Source of the DNA: Ralstonia sp. A12
GTDB lineage: Bacteria; Pseudomonadota; Gammaproteobacteria; Burkholderiales; Burkholderiaceae
DNA length: 64,000 nt
NCBI RefSeq assembly: GCF_000801955.1
Contig: NZ_JSZO01000013.1
Span: 62,001-126,000, forward strand
Direction: 5' to 3'
A program made the translations under genes and the position numbers. Positions 43,434 through 51,404 of the stretch are shown here, one piece after another (position 1 is the first letter of the stretch; each line of letters begins with the position of its first letter). Under the pieces are notes generated by a model. The model was not told the origin of the DNA. It did not search any database and worked only from the letters and a program-made list of their open reading frames with translations.

Positions 43434-44351
43434 ATGTTGAAAGGACTCGCGATAACGCCGCCCGTCATCGGGCGGATTTCTATCGGCCGCGTGGTCGAGA
43501 AGAACGGCAGGCGTCTGCCGGAGAAGGACGACGCTTTCACACTCACTACCCAAGTGCAGCAGCGTGGGGAGTGGGTACTGCACCCGCTCAATGAGTCGTT
43601 GCGCAAAGCCACACCGGGCAAGCTGCGATCGATCCCCGTTCGGATGCTTTTCAATGATCCCGACCTGAACCTGCGCGCCGAGTACACATTGTTCGACCGG
43701 GAAACAGGGAGGCCAGTCTGTGTCGGCAATGGCGAACGCTGCAAGCGGGTGGAAGAAGGCGGAATTGCCATCCTGCCCTGTCCGTCGCCGGAAGGGTGTC
43801 AGTTCGGCGGTCCTGGCGGCTGCAAGCCGTACGGGCGGCTCAACGTCAGCGTCGGAGACACGGACGACGAGCTTGGGTCGTTCGTGTTCAGAACCACAAG
43901 CTTTAACTCGATCCGTACGCTGGCTGCGCGGCTTCGGTATTTCAACGCAGTGTCCGGCAACCTGCTGGCCTGCCTGTCGCTCAGGCTGGTGTTGCGGGGC
44001 AAGTCGACCGCTCTGAGCTACAGAGCCGCGATCTACTACGTCGATCTGGCGGTTCGGGAAGGAGCCACCCTGGAAGCCACGATTGCGGAGGCGCGCGAGC
44101 TGGATGCGCGTCGCAAGGCGGCAGGGTTCGATCAAGCAGCCCTGGATGCTGCGGCCAAGGCAGGCTTTGCCAACGGCGCCTTCGAAGACAGTCCGGAGGA
44201 AGCCGCTGCCGTCGCCGAAGAGTTCTTTCCCGAGCCGACGGGCGGCAGCACCGATGCCGGTAGCGCGGACACACCCGGCGAGCCCAAGCCATCCACGTTG
44301 CGCGACAAGCTGGATCGCAAGGCGGCCTTGCTAGGAGGGACTGCCGCATGA
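43434..44351 (+). CDS. Recombination directionality factor-like (Gp3-like) protein
   Basis: A 305-residue protein. Its start (VIGRISIGRVVEKNGRRLPEKDDAFTLTT) follows the pattern of Gp3-like RDF and metal-binding proteins of serine-integrase elements. A Cys cluster (ERCKR, CPSPEGCQFGGPGGCKPYG) between residues 100 and 140 probably binds zinc. The tail is Pro/Glu-rich. It overlaps the next gene by four bases. The name rests on general resemblance, so another role is possible. Confidence 0.45.
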   Translation: MLKGLAITPPVIGRISIGRVVEKNGRRLPEKDDAFTLTTQVQQRGEWVLHPLNESLRKATPGKLRSIPVRMLFNDPDLNLRAEYTLFDRETGRPVCVGNGERCKRVEEGGIAILPCPSPEGCQFGGPGGCKPYGRLNVSVGDTDDELGSFVFRTTSFNSIRTLAARLRYFNAVSGNLLACLSLRLVLRGKSTALSYRAAIYYVDLAVREGATLEATIAEARELDARRKAAGFDQAALDAAAKAGFANGAFEDSPEEAAAVAEEFFPEPTGGSTDAGSADTPGEPKPSTLRDKLDRKAALLGGTAA

Positions 44352-45334
44352 TCCGGCTGTCCTGCTGGGTGCTGTCGATCGGGGCAACTGGCACCGCAAT
44401 CTGCCTGTCGGTCCTAGCTGGCTGGCAGCGCGGCGGATCGCTGGCCGAGCGGCTGATGTGGTTGTCTATCGGGGTCGTGCTGGTGGCGAGCGCACATCTG
44501 CTGCCAGCCCTGGTACGTGATTCGCCATACCGGGTGCGTGCGGTGGCTGGCGTGTTGTGGCTGGCTTGCATGGCGACAGCTTGTTTCGGTCATGCAAGCT
44601 TCTTCCTGCTAGCTCAGCGTCATGCTGGGGACCTGCGCGCCGTGGCGGTTCCGGTAGTTGAGTCCGCATCAACTGGTCGCAGTCTCACGGCGGTCATGGG
44701 GGAACGGGCCAGCGTCACTGCACGACTGGCGGCGGCCAACACACAGCGCTGTACTGGCAACTGCACGACGCTGGAAGCCCGTCGAGTCACGCTGACTGCC
44801 AAGCTCGATGCGCTGGACGCCGAAGCCGGAGACATCCAACGCCAGCAGACAGCAGATGACCGGGCCGTGGCTCGGCGTGACGCTCTGGTAGCCGATCCGG
44901 TCACGGCGCGACTGGCAGTGTTACTGGGTACGACTGTCACTCGCATCGATCTGGTGTCGGGGCTGGCATTTGCTGCAGTACTGGAAGGCGTCGCCTGCCT
45001 GCTGTGGACGATCGCGCTGCGATCACGGCCGCCGGTCCCGGACGCCGTGCCAGACGTGGTATCCGTCACGGTCAGTCATCCGCCAGTCGTGGCGAGTCAC
45101 GAGCCTGAGTCCGGGAGCCACAAAGTGGAGACGGGGAGACACCCCCCCGTTAGCGAGCCGTTCACGCCGTTACCGGCAAGCGACCCACCCGACGCCGACG
45201 TGACCCAACTCGCACAGGACGTCGTGGCAGGACGAGTCCGCCCGACCGTGGCTGACATCCGCCGTCACCTGGGCTGCTCACAGGCCCGCGCCTTGGCGTT
45301 GCGTCGGCAGCTTGTGGTGCTCGACTCAACCTAA
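44348..45334 (+). CDS. Polytopic membrane protein with a C-terminal HTH-like end
   Basis: A 328-residue protein. Three hydrophobic helices lie in the first 95 residues, then a Glu/Ala-rich periplasmic or cytoplasmic stretch, and a fourth helix near residues 200-220 (LVSGLAFAAVLEGVACLLWTIAL). The C-terminal 60 residues (VAGRVRPTVADIRRHLGCSQARALALRRQL) look like a helix-turn-helix. The family is unknown to me. The gene overlaps the RDF-like gene (ATGA) and ends at a terminator. Confidence 0.65.
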   Translation: MIRLSCWVLSIGATGTAICLSVLAGWQRGGSLAERLMWLSIGVVLVASAHLLPALVRDSPYRVRAVAGVLWLACMATACFGHASFFLLAQRHAGDLRAVAVPVVESASTGRSLTAVMGERASVTARLAAANTQRCTGNCTTLEARRVTLTAKLDALDAEAGDIQRQQTADDRAVARRDALVADPVTARLAVLLGTTVTRIDLVSGLAFAAVLEGVACLLWTIALRSRPPVPDAVPDVVSVTVSHPPVVASHEPESGSHKVETGRHPPVSEPFTPLPASDPPDADVTQLAQDVVAGRVRPTVADIRRHLGCSQARALALRRQLVVLDST

Positions 45335-45343
45335 GGGCATATA

Positions 45344-45376
45344 AGCCGGGGCTTCGGTCCCGGCTCTCTTTTCTCT
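45344..45376 (+). terminator. Hairpin after the membrane protein gene
   Basis: A perfect seven-pair AGCCGGG/CCCGGCT stem with a GCTTCGG-type loop is followed by a T/C-rich tract. It closes the four-gene module and lies just before the next small gene. Confidence 0.75.
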
Positions 45377-45402
45377 TATCTACCCGACATAGGGACAAAG
45401 CC

Positions 45403-45648
45403 ATGCCGAAACCCAAAACCAACATCGATTTTGTCTGCGAGCTGATGGACTTCTCGTGCTTCGGGCCACTGGCGCAGATGTTCGTGATTGATGCGCTCTC
45501 GAAGTGGTCCGACAAGATCGCGCAGACACCGATCGAGGAGTTGCGCAAGGCGTTCGAGGGCAATCCACTGATCAGTGCCGAAGCCTGGCAGGGCGTGGCC
45601 CGCGAGATCAAGGAAAAGCTCGATGCCTACTTCACTCGGCAGAACTGA
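45403..45648 (+). CDS. Small hypothetical protein
   Basis: An 81-residue soluble protein (MPKPKTNIDFVCELMDFSCFGPLAQMFV, WSDKIAQTPIEELRKAF). It has no recognised domain. Similar small genes occur next to the DUF932/YqaJ module in conjugative and integrative elements. It follows the hairpin at 45344. Confidence 0.6.
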   Translation: MPKPKTNIDFVCELMDFSCFGPLAQMFVIDALSKWSDKIAQTPIEELRKAFEGNPLISAEAWQGVAREIKEKLDAYFTRQN

Positions 45649-46028
45649 CATGCCCAACTCCGCTGCACTGATCGGGAGAACCACCGGCATGCACTCTTCG
45701 GGACATTCTTGATGGTTCATCGCCGATCTGCGGGACAGAGCGCCCCAAAGCGCGGGCTTCCGGCGACCGCAGGCGGCCGTAGTCGACCCGTGTCCGCCGT
45801 TCCAGGCAATGATCGTGTAACGACCACTATTGGGTGTGCAGCGGCCGTTTGCCTCTTGGAGTTGATCAGCAAGGTTCTTCCGACAATCACCACCGGTCAC
45901 AACTAGATTTGTCTGTGCGTACGAGCGGATTGATACTCTGCTACAAACAGCATGAGCCGTCGGCACTGATCATTCTTGAGCAGGGGCGATGATCCGCCCA
46001 CGCGGAAGCCAATCAAAAAAGGGCTACT
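45649..46028. other. Intergenic gap before the HEPN cassette
   Basis: About 380 bases. I see no supported gene. Base composition shifts here from GC-rich to AT-richer DNA, so this is a likely junction between two acquired pieces. An open frame on the minus strand (45376-45966) is antisense to the upstream gene and not convincing. Confidence 0.5.
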
Positions 46029-46769
46029 ATGGAAGTAAAATATTTTTTGGAGCGGCGAACGAGATTCATTCGCGAATTTTATGACCAGTCGACTGCCCCA
46101 TTCTTGGATATCATCCGGAAAATCGAAGCGGAAGAAGCTCCTTTCGAAGTTCCGCCCGACTATGGTTATGATGACGAGGGTGAATACATCGGAACTGGTG
46201 AACCTGCGTTCATGACCGAATGGCTGAATGCTCAGGATGCAATCCAGATACAGGGACGCTCCTGCTTGTCGATGCTCGCCGCATCGCTGAATCTGTACTT
46301 CACGACATGGGCGCATCAACTCGGTGTCAAGCCCCCTAAGAAGAAAAAGAATGAAGGATGGCTTCAGGCGTATCAGCGAGTCCTAACGGAACGTGCGGGA
46401 ATTCTCTGGGATACCTGCCCGCTAAGACTGGCACTGATTGAACAAATTGTGCTGGCGCGTAACCGGGACCAGCACCCCGATAACATCACTGCTCTCGACA
46501 TACGTCATGGCGAAGATGATATTCGAAAGTACCCGCAATTGTTCTTTGTCAGTGAAAGCGAAGCTGAGATGCTCCAGGCTGCTGGCGAGGGTGACTCCAA
46601 CGAGAACGATGCGTTTAAATGGATGATTGCTCCGGCTGTGAGCGTTGATCGTGAAAAGCTGTTTTCCGCTGTCGCCGAGGTCGAAAAGCTGTGCGACTGG
46701 CTTGAGGAGCAACTTTTTGAGGCAAAGTATCCCGGTTCCATTTCCGAGCGTTCGCCTCGTGGTTCGTAG
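46029..46769 (+). CDS. HEPN-domain protein
   Basis: A 246-residue protein. The HEPN RNase motif (R-N-x-x-x-H) is seen as RNRDQH at residues 144-149, preceded by LALIEQIVLA, a typical HEPN helix. The N-terminal region has a long acidic stretch and aromatic helix (SLNLYFTTWAHQLG). HEPN proteins are often RNA-cutting toxins or abortive infection effectors. The codon use is AT-richer than the genome. It begins a three-gene cassette. Confidence 0.72.
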   Translation: MEVKYFLERRTRFIREFYDQSTAPFLDIIRKIEAEEAPFEVPPDYGYDDEGEYIGTGEPAFMTEWLNAQDAIQIQGRSCLSMLAASLNLYFTTWAHQLGVKPPKKKKNEGWLQAYQRVLTERAGILWDTCPLRLALIEQIVLARNRDQHPDNITALDIRHGEDDIRKYPQLFFVSESEAEMLQAAGEGDSNENDAFKWMIAPAVSVDREKLFSAVAEVEKLCDWLEEQLFEAKYPGSISERSPRGS

Positions 46770-46826
46770 TCTGTCGCCGGGAAACTCGGTATAACCGTAG
46801 GACGCATTCAGCAGCAAGAGGTCTAC

Positions 46827-47459
46827 ATGAAACTGAGACGTTACACAAACATTCCCTCGCTGATTTACCTGTTGCAGAACAAGGCGATCACACTCTTGAG
46901 TCCGGCGACATGGGATGACACCAACGACTCACATTCGCTAGATGTCTATAAGAAGAAGCTTAAATTGCAAACCGTCCTCGCGCTATGCTTCACGGAAACG
47001 TCAGAGACTTATCATCATTGGCACGTCTTTGCAGGTGGCAACGGCGGCGCTTGCATCGTGTTTAATAGGGGGCGATTATTGAACGCGCTTGACGAATATG
47101 AGGGCATAAAACATCAGAGCGTGGAATACAGGACGTTGCGACAGATGAATGATGGTGGTGCGACCGTCGATGAACTTCCGTTCGTTAAACGCGCTGGCTT
47201 CTCGGATGAATGTGAATTCAGAGTGGTGTATGAGAGCGCAACCGAGAAGCGAAGTAGCATCGACATGCCCATTCCTTTGAGCGCAATCGACAGTATCTAC
47301 CTCAACCCTTGGCTGGGTCGTCCTCTCGTCGAGGCGACAAAAATAGCGCTCAATTCCATCGCTGATTGTGATGGGATAAATATCCTGCGCTCCACACTGG
47401 TTGGGAGCCGCGTGTGGAAAGATGCAGTGAGCGATGCTGCCAATAAGATGGCAGATTAG
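46827..47459 (+). CDS. DUF2971 protein
   Basis: A 210-residue protein of the DUF2971 family: RRYTNIPSLIYLLQNKAITLLSPATWDDTND at the start, then VLALCFTET, the central HHWHVFAGGNGGACIVF and FSDECEFRVVY. The family is frequent in defence islands and has no proven activity. It follows the HEPN gene by 57 bases and precedes the second HEPN-like gene by 14, so the three look like one operon. Confidence 0.85.
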   Translation: MKLRRYTNIPSLIYLLQNKAITLLSPATWDDTNDSHSLDVYKKKLKLQTVLALCFTETSETYHHWHVFAGGNGGACIVFNRGRLLNALDEYEGIKHQSVEYRTLRQMNDGGATVDELPFVKRAGFSDECEFRVVYESATEKRSSIDMPIPLSAIDSIYLNPWLGRPLVEATKIALNSIADCDGINILRSTLVGSRVWKDAVSDAANKMAD

Positions 47460-47473
47460 ACATAGTAAAAATA

Positions 47474-48877
47474 TTGAAAGAAATTGTGAATATAGACAAG
47501 ATGATCGAGGATTTCCGCCGCGGTAAAGTCGATCTTGACTGCAAGCGGATGGTTCTCAGCCAGAACAAAGAAGGCGGGGAGCGCTACGAGGGTAAGGGCT
47601 ACATCAGGCAAGCCGAAGACGACGTACTCGTCTACAAGCTGTATATCACTAAGGTTGAAAACGCGACGCCACACAACTATGTCGCCACGATGCTGAACCA
47701 CCAACTCGGTACGTTGCATGGCGACGAAATGCATTACAACCTTACCGCCGAAACATATGACGGGACAACGGTATCGGCGACGCGAATCTATCCCAATGTC
47801 TCATGGGGAGCATCGGCCGGCGCCGCTGAAATTGCGATTGGCAAACTTCAATCGCTCACCGCTAAGATTGAATTTCCTGAGGTACATCATTGTCTGGAGC
47901 TGTATTTCTTCGAAGAGCACGAGGTGCCTCTGCACGAAATGAGCGAAGCAGAGGAGCATGGCCAAAAGTGTTGGACGCTCGACACCACGAAATTTGAGGC
48001 TTGCGGCGCAAAATTTACAGTGAAGGTCAGAAAAGGCTCTGGTCTAACGGCTTTTGAAGCAACTTCCGCGTCCGCTCTTCACTCGTCATTTCACCTCCGG
48101 GTACAGGAGGCGCTCCAGTATATGACGGGCAAATCAGCAACGTACCGGGCACGGGTCACATGTAGCCCGGGACTCCAGATGCTGGAGCTTGTATCACCGG
48201 GACAAGCGTCATTGCGGCCGCACTTTTGTCCGCCTATTGCGCTCGCAGCATGGGAGTACAGGACGCATGGATGGAAGCTCTTTTCAGCTTACTTGGCCTA
48301 TGTGTTGAAAAATACGCAGGATACTTATTGGAATCCGCTTGCTTACCATTTGCACAACGCTCGCGAATCGAGTGCTAATTCGATCGATGCTTGGGCAATC
48401 GGGGTCTCCGTTGCGCTCGAAGCCGTTGCGAGTTTGGTAGCGCTAAAGGCTGACCCAGATAACGAAAAAAAGGTCGCCGCGTTCCAGCAGTTGATGTTTG
48501 ACTATATTGCGACTTTGTTGGGGTACGAGGGTGTCGCGCAACGCATGGAGGGGCTCATCAAGGGGCTCAGCGCTTCGCGACCTCAAGACGCTCTACACGC
48601 ACTTGCGCATGACGGCTTCATAACTAAGAAGTACGTCGCGGCCTGGGGCCAGCTACGGAACCGGCATGTTCATCCGAAGATCAAGGATCTGAACAAACCG
48701 GATCAGAAGCAACAGCAGAAAATGATTGATCGCATACATTGCGTTCACGTACTTCTTGCGCAACTAACTTTCCACCTCATCGGATACGATGGCCCCTATA
48801 CCGATTACGGTGCCAAAGGGTTTCCGCAAGAGACGTATCCGTTGCCGGCGCCCGCTCACGGTAGCAGCCCGGAGTAG
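47474..48877 (+). CDS. ApeA-like protein with C-terminal HEPN motif
   Basis: A 467-residue protein. The C-terminal domain carries a second HEPN-like motif, RNRHVH, at about residues 395-400 (WGQLRNRHVHP), in a helical region. The N-terminal 200 residues are beta-rich (TAKIEFPEVHHCLELYFFEE) and could be a sensor, as in ApeA-like abortive infection proteins. The start is unclear: TTG 47474, GTG 47486 (after GAAAGA) and ATG 47501 are all in frame. I keep the longest. Confidence 0.65.
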   Translation: MKEIVNIDKMIEDFRRGKVDLDCKRMVLSQNKEGGERYEGKGYIRQAEDDVLVYKLYITKVENATPHNYVATMLNHQLGTLHGDEMHYNLTAETYDGTTVSATRIYPNVSWGASAGAAEIAIGKLQSLTAKIEFPEVHHCLELYFFEEHEVPLHEMSEAEEHGQKCWTLDTTKFEACGAKFTVKVRKGSGLTAFEATSASALHSSFHLRVQEALQYMTGKSATYRARVTCSPGLQMLELVSPGQASLRPHFCPPIALAAWEYRTHGWKLFSAYLAYVLKNTQDTYWNPLAYHLHNARESSANSIDAWAIGVSVALEAVASLVALKADPDNEKKVAAFQQLMFDYIATLLGYEGVAQRMEGLIKGLSASRPQDALHALAHDGFITKKYVAAWGQLRNRHVHPKIKDLNKPDQKQQQKMIDRIHCVHVLLAQLTFHLIGYDGPYTDYGAKGFPQETYPLPAPAHGSSPE

Positions 48878-49313
48878 CGCGTTGTGGTTTTTGCCAGGAC
48901 GGTAGATTGATGGTTCGCCACTTCTAGGTGGGCCTTTTTCTTGGCCGCGAATCGGTCGGACTTTGCGCCGGTGTCCGCTCTCCGTTCCAGAACGGACCTC
49001 CGATCGTTCGGTCACACGCGGGAACCAATGACTGGCTATGGCCGAACTCGACCTGTCGGTCGGGCCATGGGTGCTTCGCCAACAATCGGCGACGCCACGT
49101 CTTATGCGCAGTGCAGATGCCAATCGCACGCATACCCCCACCATTTGTAACATCGTCAGGGTTCCACGCCTTACCCGGAAAGCGCTCAACCCATTGATTT
49201 GTAGGCGGAATCGAGCAGTACAGATTCTCACAAATTAAAACGGAATCCAATCGGTCGATCGACCAAACTTTCTCCATCAACAGACCACATGCATTGGTCA
49301 CGGGAGAACGAAG
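48878..49313. other. Gap of 436 bases at the likely island end
   Basis: No gene is supported. It contains a 12-base palindrome GGTCGATCGACC at 49253-49264, which may be a binding site for the gene at 49314. A partial likeness to the tRNA-Thr sequence near 49194 is too weak to call an att site. Confidence 0.5.
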
Positions 49314-50036
49314 ATGAACAACATGCAACCGAACACCCAGGGTCAACAATATGCCGGCGCGTCGCTGGGCCAAGTGCCGCAGTCGCGCCGCATGCATCCG
49401 CTGATGGCCGGTGCTGCCGTCGCGGTGATCATCGCAAGCGTGACGGCCGTGGCCGCCATCACTGGCGTGCTGCCCACCTCCAAGGCCACGCAGGGCAGTA
49501 CCAACCCGAACGTTGCCGCGCAATCGGCCTCCGCACCACTGGCACTGGCTGCGCCCGGCCAGACTGCACCGAGCCAAGCAGCCCCGGCCTATCCGACACA
49601 GCCGAACGCGGTACGGCACGCGGTGCATCACCCGGCACCGTCGTATGCGGAACGTAACCCACCGTCGAACGCCGACTATGCGCAGCCGCGCCCGGCCGTC
49701 AACCCGTATGCGGGTCAGGTGACCGCCGTCACGCCGATCACCACGCAGCAAGGTAACGAAACCGGTCTGGGCATGATTGGAGGCGCAGTAGTAGGTGGCC
49801 TGCTGGGTAATCAGGTTGGCCGAGGCAATGGCCGCACGCTGGCGACCGTCGCCGGCGCAGTGGGCGGTGGTTATGCAGGCCACGAAGCGGAAAATTACTA
49901 CCACCGCGACACGTCCTACAACGTCAGCGTGCGCATGGACAACGGCGCCACCCGTACCTTCACGTATAAGGCCGCGCCGGGCTTCCAGGTAGGCGACCGC
50001 GTGCATGTGGAAAACGGCAGCCTGGCAGCGGGCTAA
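49314..50036 (+). CDS. Glycine-zipper 2TM-domain outer membrane-type protein
   Basis: A 240-residue protein. After a membrane helix (residues 29-50, LMAGAAVAVIIASVTAVAAI) comes a long Ala/Pro/Gln-rich linker. A glycine-zipper 2TM domain (GLGMIGGAVVGGLLGNQVGRGNGRTLATVAGAVGGGYAG) and a small C-terminal beta domain (VSVRMDNGATRTFTYKA) follow. This is a SlyB-like or 17-kDa-antigen-like layout. The GGGAGA ribosome site fits the ATG. It ends at the terminator pair 50123-50213. Confidence 0.87.
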   Translation: MNNMQPNTQGQQYAGASLGQVPQSRRMHPLMAGAAVAVIIASVTAVAAITGVLPTSKATQGSTNPNVAAQSASAPLALAAPGQTAPSQAAPAYPTQPNAVRHAVHHPAPSYAERNPPSNADYAQPRPAVNPYAGQVTAVTPITTQQGNETGLGMIGGAVVGGLLGNQVGRGNGRTLATVAGAVGGGYAGHEAENYYHRDTSYNVSVRMDNGATRTFTYKAAPGFQVGDRVHVENGSLAAG

Positions 50037-50122
50037 CCGCTGCACGCTGCCACAGGCAACAAGAAACCGGCCCTCGGGCCGAATGCGGTTCAGTTAAGCG
50101 CAGCGTCAGAAACAAGCAAAGA

Positions 50123-50155
50123 GGTCGCTCCAGCAAATCGGAGCGGCCTTTTTTT
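50123..50155 (+). terminator. Rho-independent terminator of the glycine-zipper gene
   Basis: GGTCGCTCC pairs with GGAGCGGCC (nine pairs, one G-T wobble), followed by seven T. Confidence 0.92.
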
Positions 50156-50185
50156 GTGCCCTTAACTTGATGGCAATGCAGGCAT

Positions 50186-50213
50186 AAAGCCGGGCTTCGC
50201 GCCCGGCTTTCTC
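50186..50213 (+). terminator. Second GC-rich hairpin
   Basis: A perfect ten-pair stem, AAAGCCGGGC/GCCCGGCTTT, with a TTCGC loop. It is of the same GCCGGG type as the hairpins at 41324 and 45344 and precedes the next gene. Confidence 0.8.
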
Positions 50214-50294
50214 TTCATTCAATTTCCCCAATCCCGACGACCCTGCATCCGGCTCCGCCGGAGGCCGGCGCTCGTCCATTTTCAGGAGCGCGTT

Positions 50295-50597
50295 ATGACA
50301 GAACCCTCTTTACCCGCATTGCCTCCACCGCGCCTGCCACTCGGGCAACTGGTGGCGACCCCCGCCGCTATTGCCGCTTTGGCTGTGGCCGACGTGTCAA
50401 TTTTCAAACTGCTGAACCGCCACGCCCGGGGCGACTGGGGCGATCTCTCATCCGAAGATCTCGCACTGAACGACCTCGCAGCCATCACCGGCCAGCGTGT
50501 GCTGTCCTGCTACTTGCTGGGGAGTGGACAGAAGGTGTGGATCATCACCGAATGGGACCGGTCCGTGACGACCGTCCTGCTGCCTGACGACTACTAA
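50295..50597 (+). CDS. Small hypothetical plasmid-type protein
   Basis: A 100-residue protein (LPPPRLPLGQLVATPAAIAAL; WGDLSSEDLALNDLAAITGQRVLSCYLLGSGQKVWIITEWDRSVTTVLLP spread over residues 49-97). I know this type of short protein from plasmid and integrative element regions but know no function. AGGAGCGCGTT lies just upstream of the ATG. It is convergent with the XRE gene, three bases apart. Confidence 0.65.
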   Translation: MTEPSLPALPPPRLPLGQLVATPAAIAALAVADVSIFKLLNRHARGDWGDLSSEDLALNDLAAITGQRVLSCYLLGSGQKVWIITEWDRSVTTVLLPDDY

Positions 50598-50600
50598 CCG

Positions 50601-50867
50601 TCAGCGCGGCAACGCCGACATCGGCTTGTCCAGAAGGGTGTCGATGAACGCGTGCGGGTCTGCTTCCAGCACCCGCAGAAAATCGAGTAGTTCAACTACG
50701 TCCAAGCGGCGAGCGCCGCTCTCGACCTTGGACACGAAGGCTTGGGGCCGTCCGATCCGATCAGCAACGTCCTGCTGCAGCCAACCGCGCTGCTTGCGCA
50801 GGTCGGTGAGCAGCGTCGCAATCCGCTGATAGCGAGGGTCGTGAATCGGGTGGGCCATGCCAAACAT
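50601..50867 (-). CDS. XRE-family transcriptional regulator
   Basis: An 88-residue Cro/CI-type helix-turn-helix regulator: LLTDLRKQRGWLQQDVADRIGRPQAFVSKVESGARRLDVVELL is the whole fold. The start is either ATG 50867 or ATG 50858, with no clear ribosome site, so it may be leaderless. It is divergent from the small membrane protein gene at 50926 and likely represses both through the palindrome between them. Confidence 0.88.
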   Translation of the reverse strand: MFGMAHPIHDPRYQRIATLLTDLRKQRGWLQQDVADRIGRPQAFVSKVESGARRLDVVELLDFLRVLEADPHAFIDTLLDKPMSALPR

Positions 50868-50893
50868 TCTAGATACACATACGCGATATTCTC

Positions 50894-50908
50894 TATCCGT
50901 ATACGATA
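50894..50908. promoter_or_regulatory. Palindromic operator between divergent genes
   Basis: TATCCGTATACGATA is a near-perfect palindrome centred on GTATAC. It lies in the 58 bases between the XRE gene and the gene at 50926. A second related half, TACGCGATATTC, sits to its left. Both promoters must be in this AT-rich gap. Confidence 0.65.
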
Positions 50909-50925
50909 TATTCAGGGGGATTCAC

Positions 50926-51303
50926 ATGTTTCAACTCGTTTGGCTGTCCGGTGCTGCTGCGACAGCGCTCGCCATCGTGCTCGACATGCGCCGGCTGCGC
51001 ACGAACCACGTCGGTCTGCCCGCTGCGGGCTGGGTTTTCGCCTCCGCCTGCATTGGGCCAGTTGCAGGCGCGGCATACCTGCTCCAGCGCCGGGCAGCAC
51101 GGCGTGCGCTGATCGATGCGGCCTGGGCACTCGTCGGAGATGCCAACCAACCCGCGCACGTGCGTCGCGAACGGCTGATCGCGCTGGAGCGTAGCGGCGT
51201 GTTGGGCATGCCGATCTTCCGAGCATGCCTGGCAGTGCTGGACGCGGAGATCGCAGACCCACTGCACGCAACGACCGAGGAGGATGCCGACCACTCCATG
51301 TAA
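50926..51303 (+). CDS. Small membrane protein divergent from the XRE gene
   Basis: A 125-residue protein with two N-terminal membrane helices (FQLVWLSGAAATALAIVLD; AAGWVFASACIGPVAGAAYLL) and a cytoplasmic C-terminal helical region (RRALIDAAWALVGDANQPAHVRRERL). The ATG at 50926 follows a GGGGGA ribosome site; a longer frame to 50857 crosses the operator. I recognise no family. Confidence 0.65.
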   Translation: MFQLVWLSGAAATALAIVLDMRRLRTNHVGLPAAGWVFASACIGPVAGAAYLLQRRAARRALIDAAWALVGDANQPAHVRRERLIALERSGVLGMPIFRACLAVLDAEIADPLHATTEEDADHSM

Positions 51304-51404
51304 AGGGCCAACCAAGCCACGCAATACACATCCGCAGGAATGCCCATCCGGTTTCTTGTCGAGACGGGCATTCGCTTCGTACAACACAACAGGGGGTCTA
51401 CAAA

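Noticed and set aside
45376-45966. Minus-strand frame opposite the small gene at 45403
   Set aside because: No ribosome site, no domain, and it overlaps the stronger plus-strand gene.
49194-49220. Partial match to the tRNA-Thr anticodon region (TTGATTTGTA, then GGCGG and TCGAG) as a possible right attachment site
   Set aside because: Only ten bases match exactly and the rest needs a ten-base gap. A chance match of this size is plausible over a 26-kb region, and it is from the middle of the tRNA rather than its 3' end.
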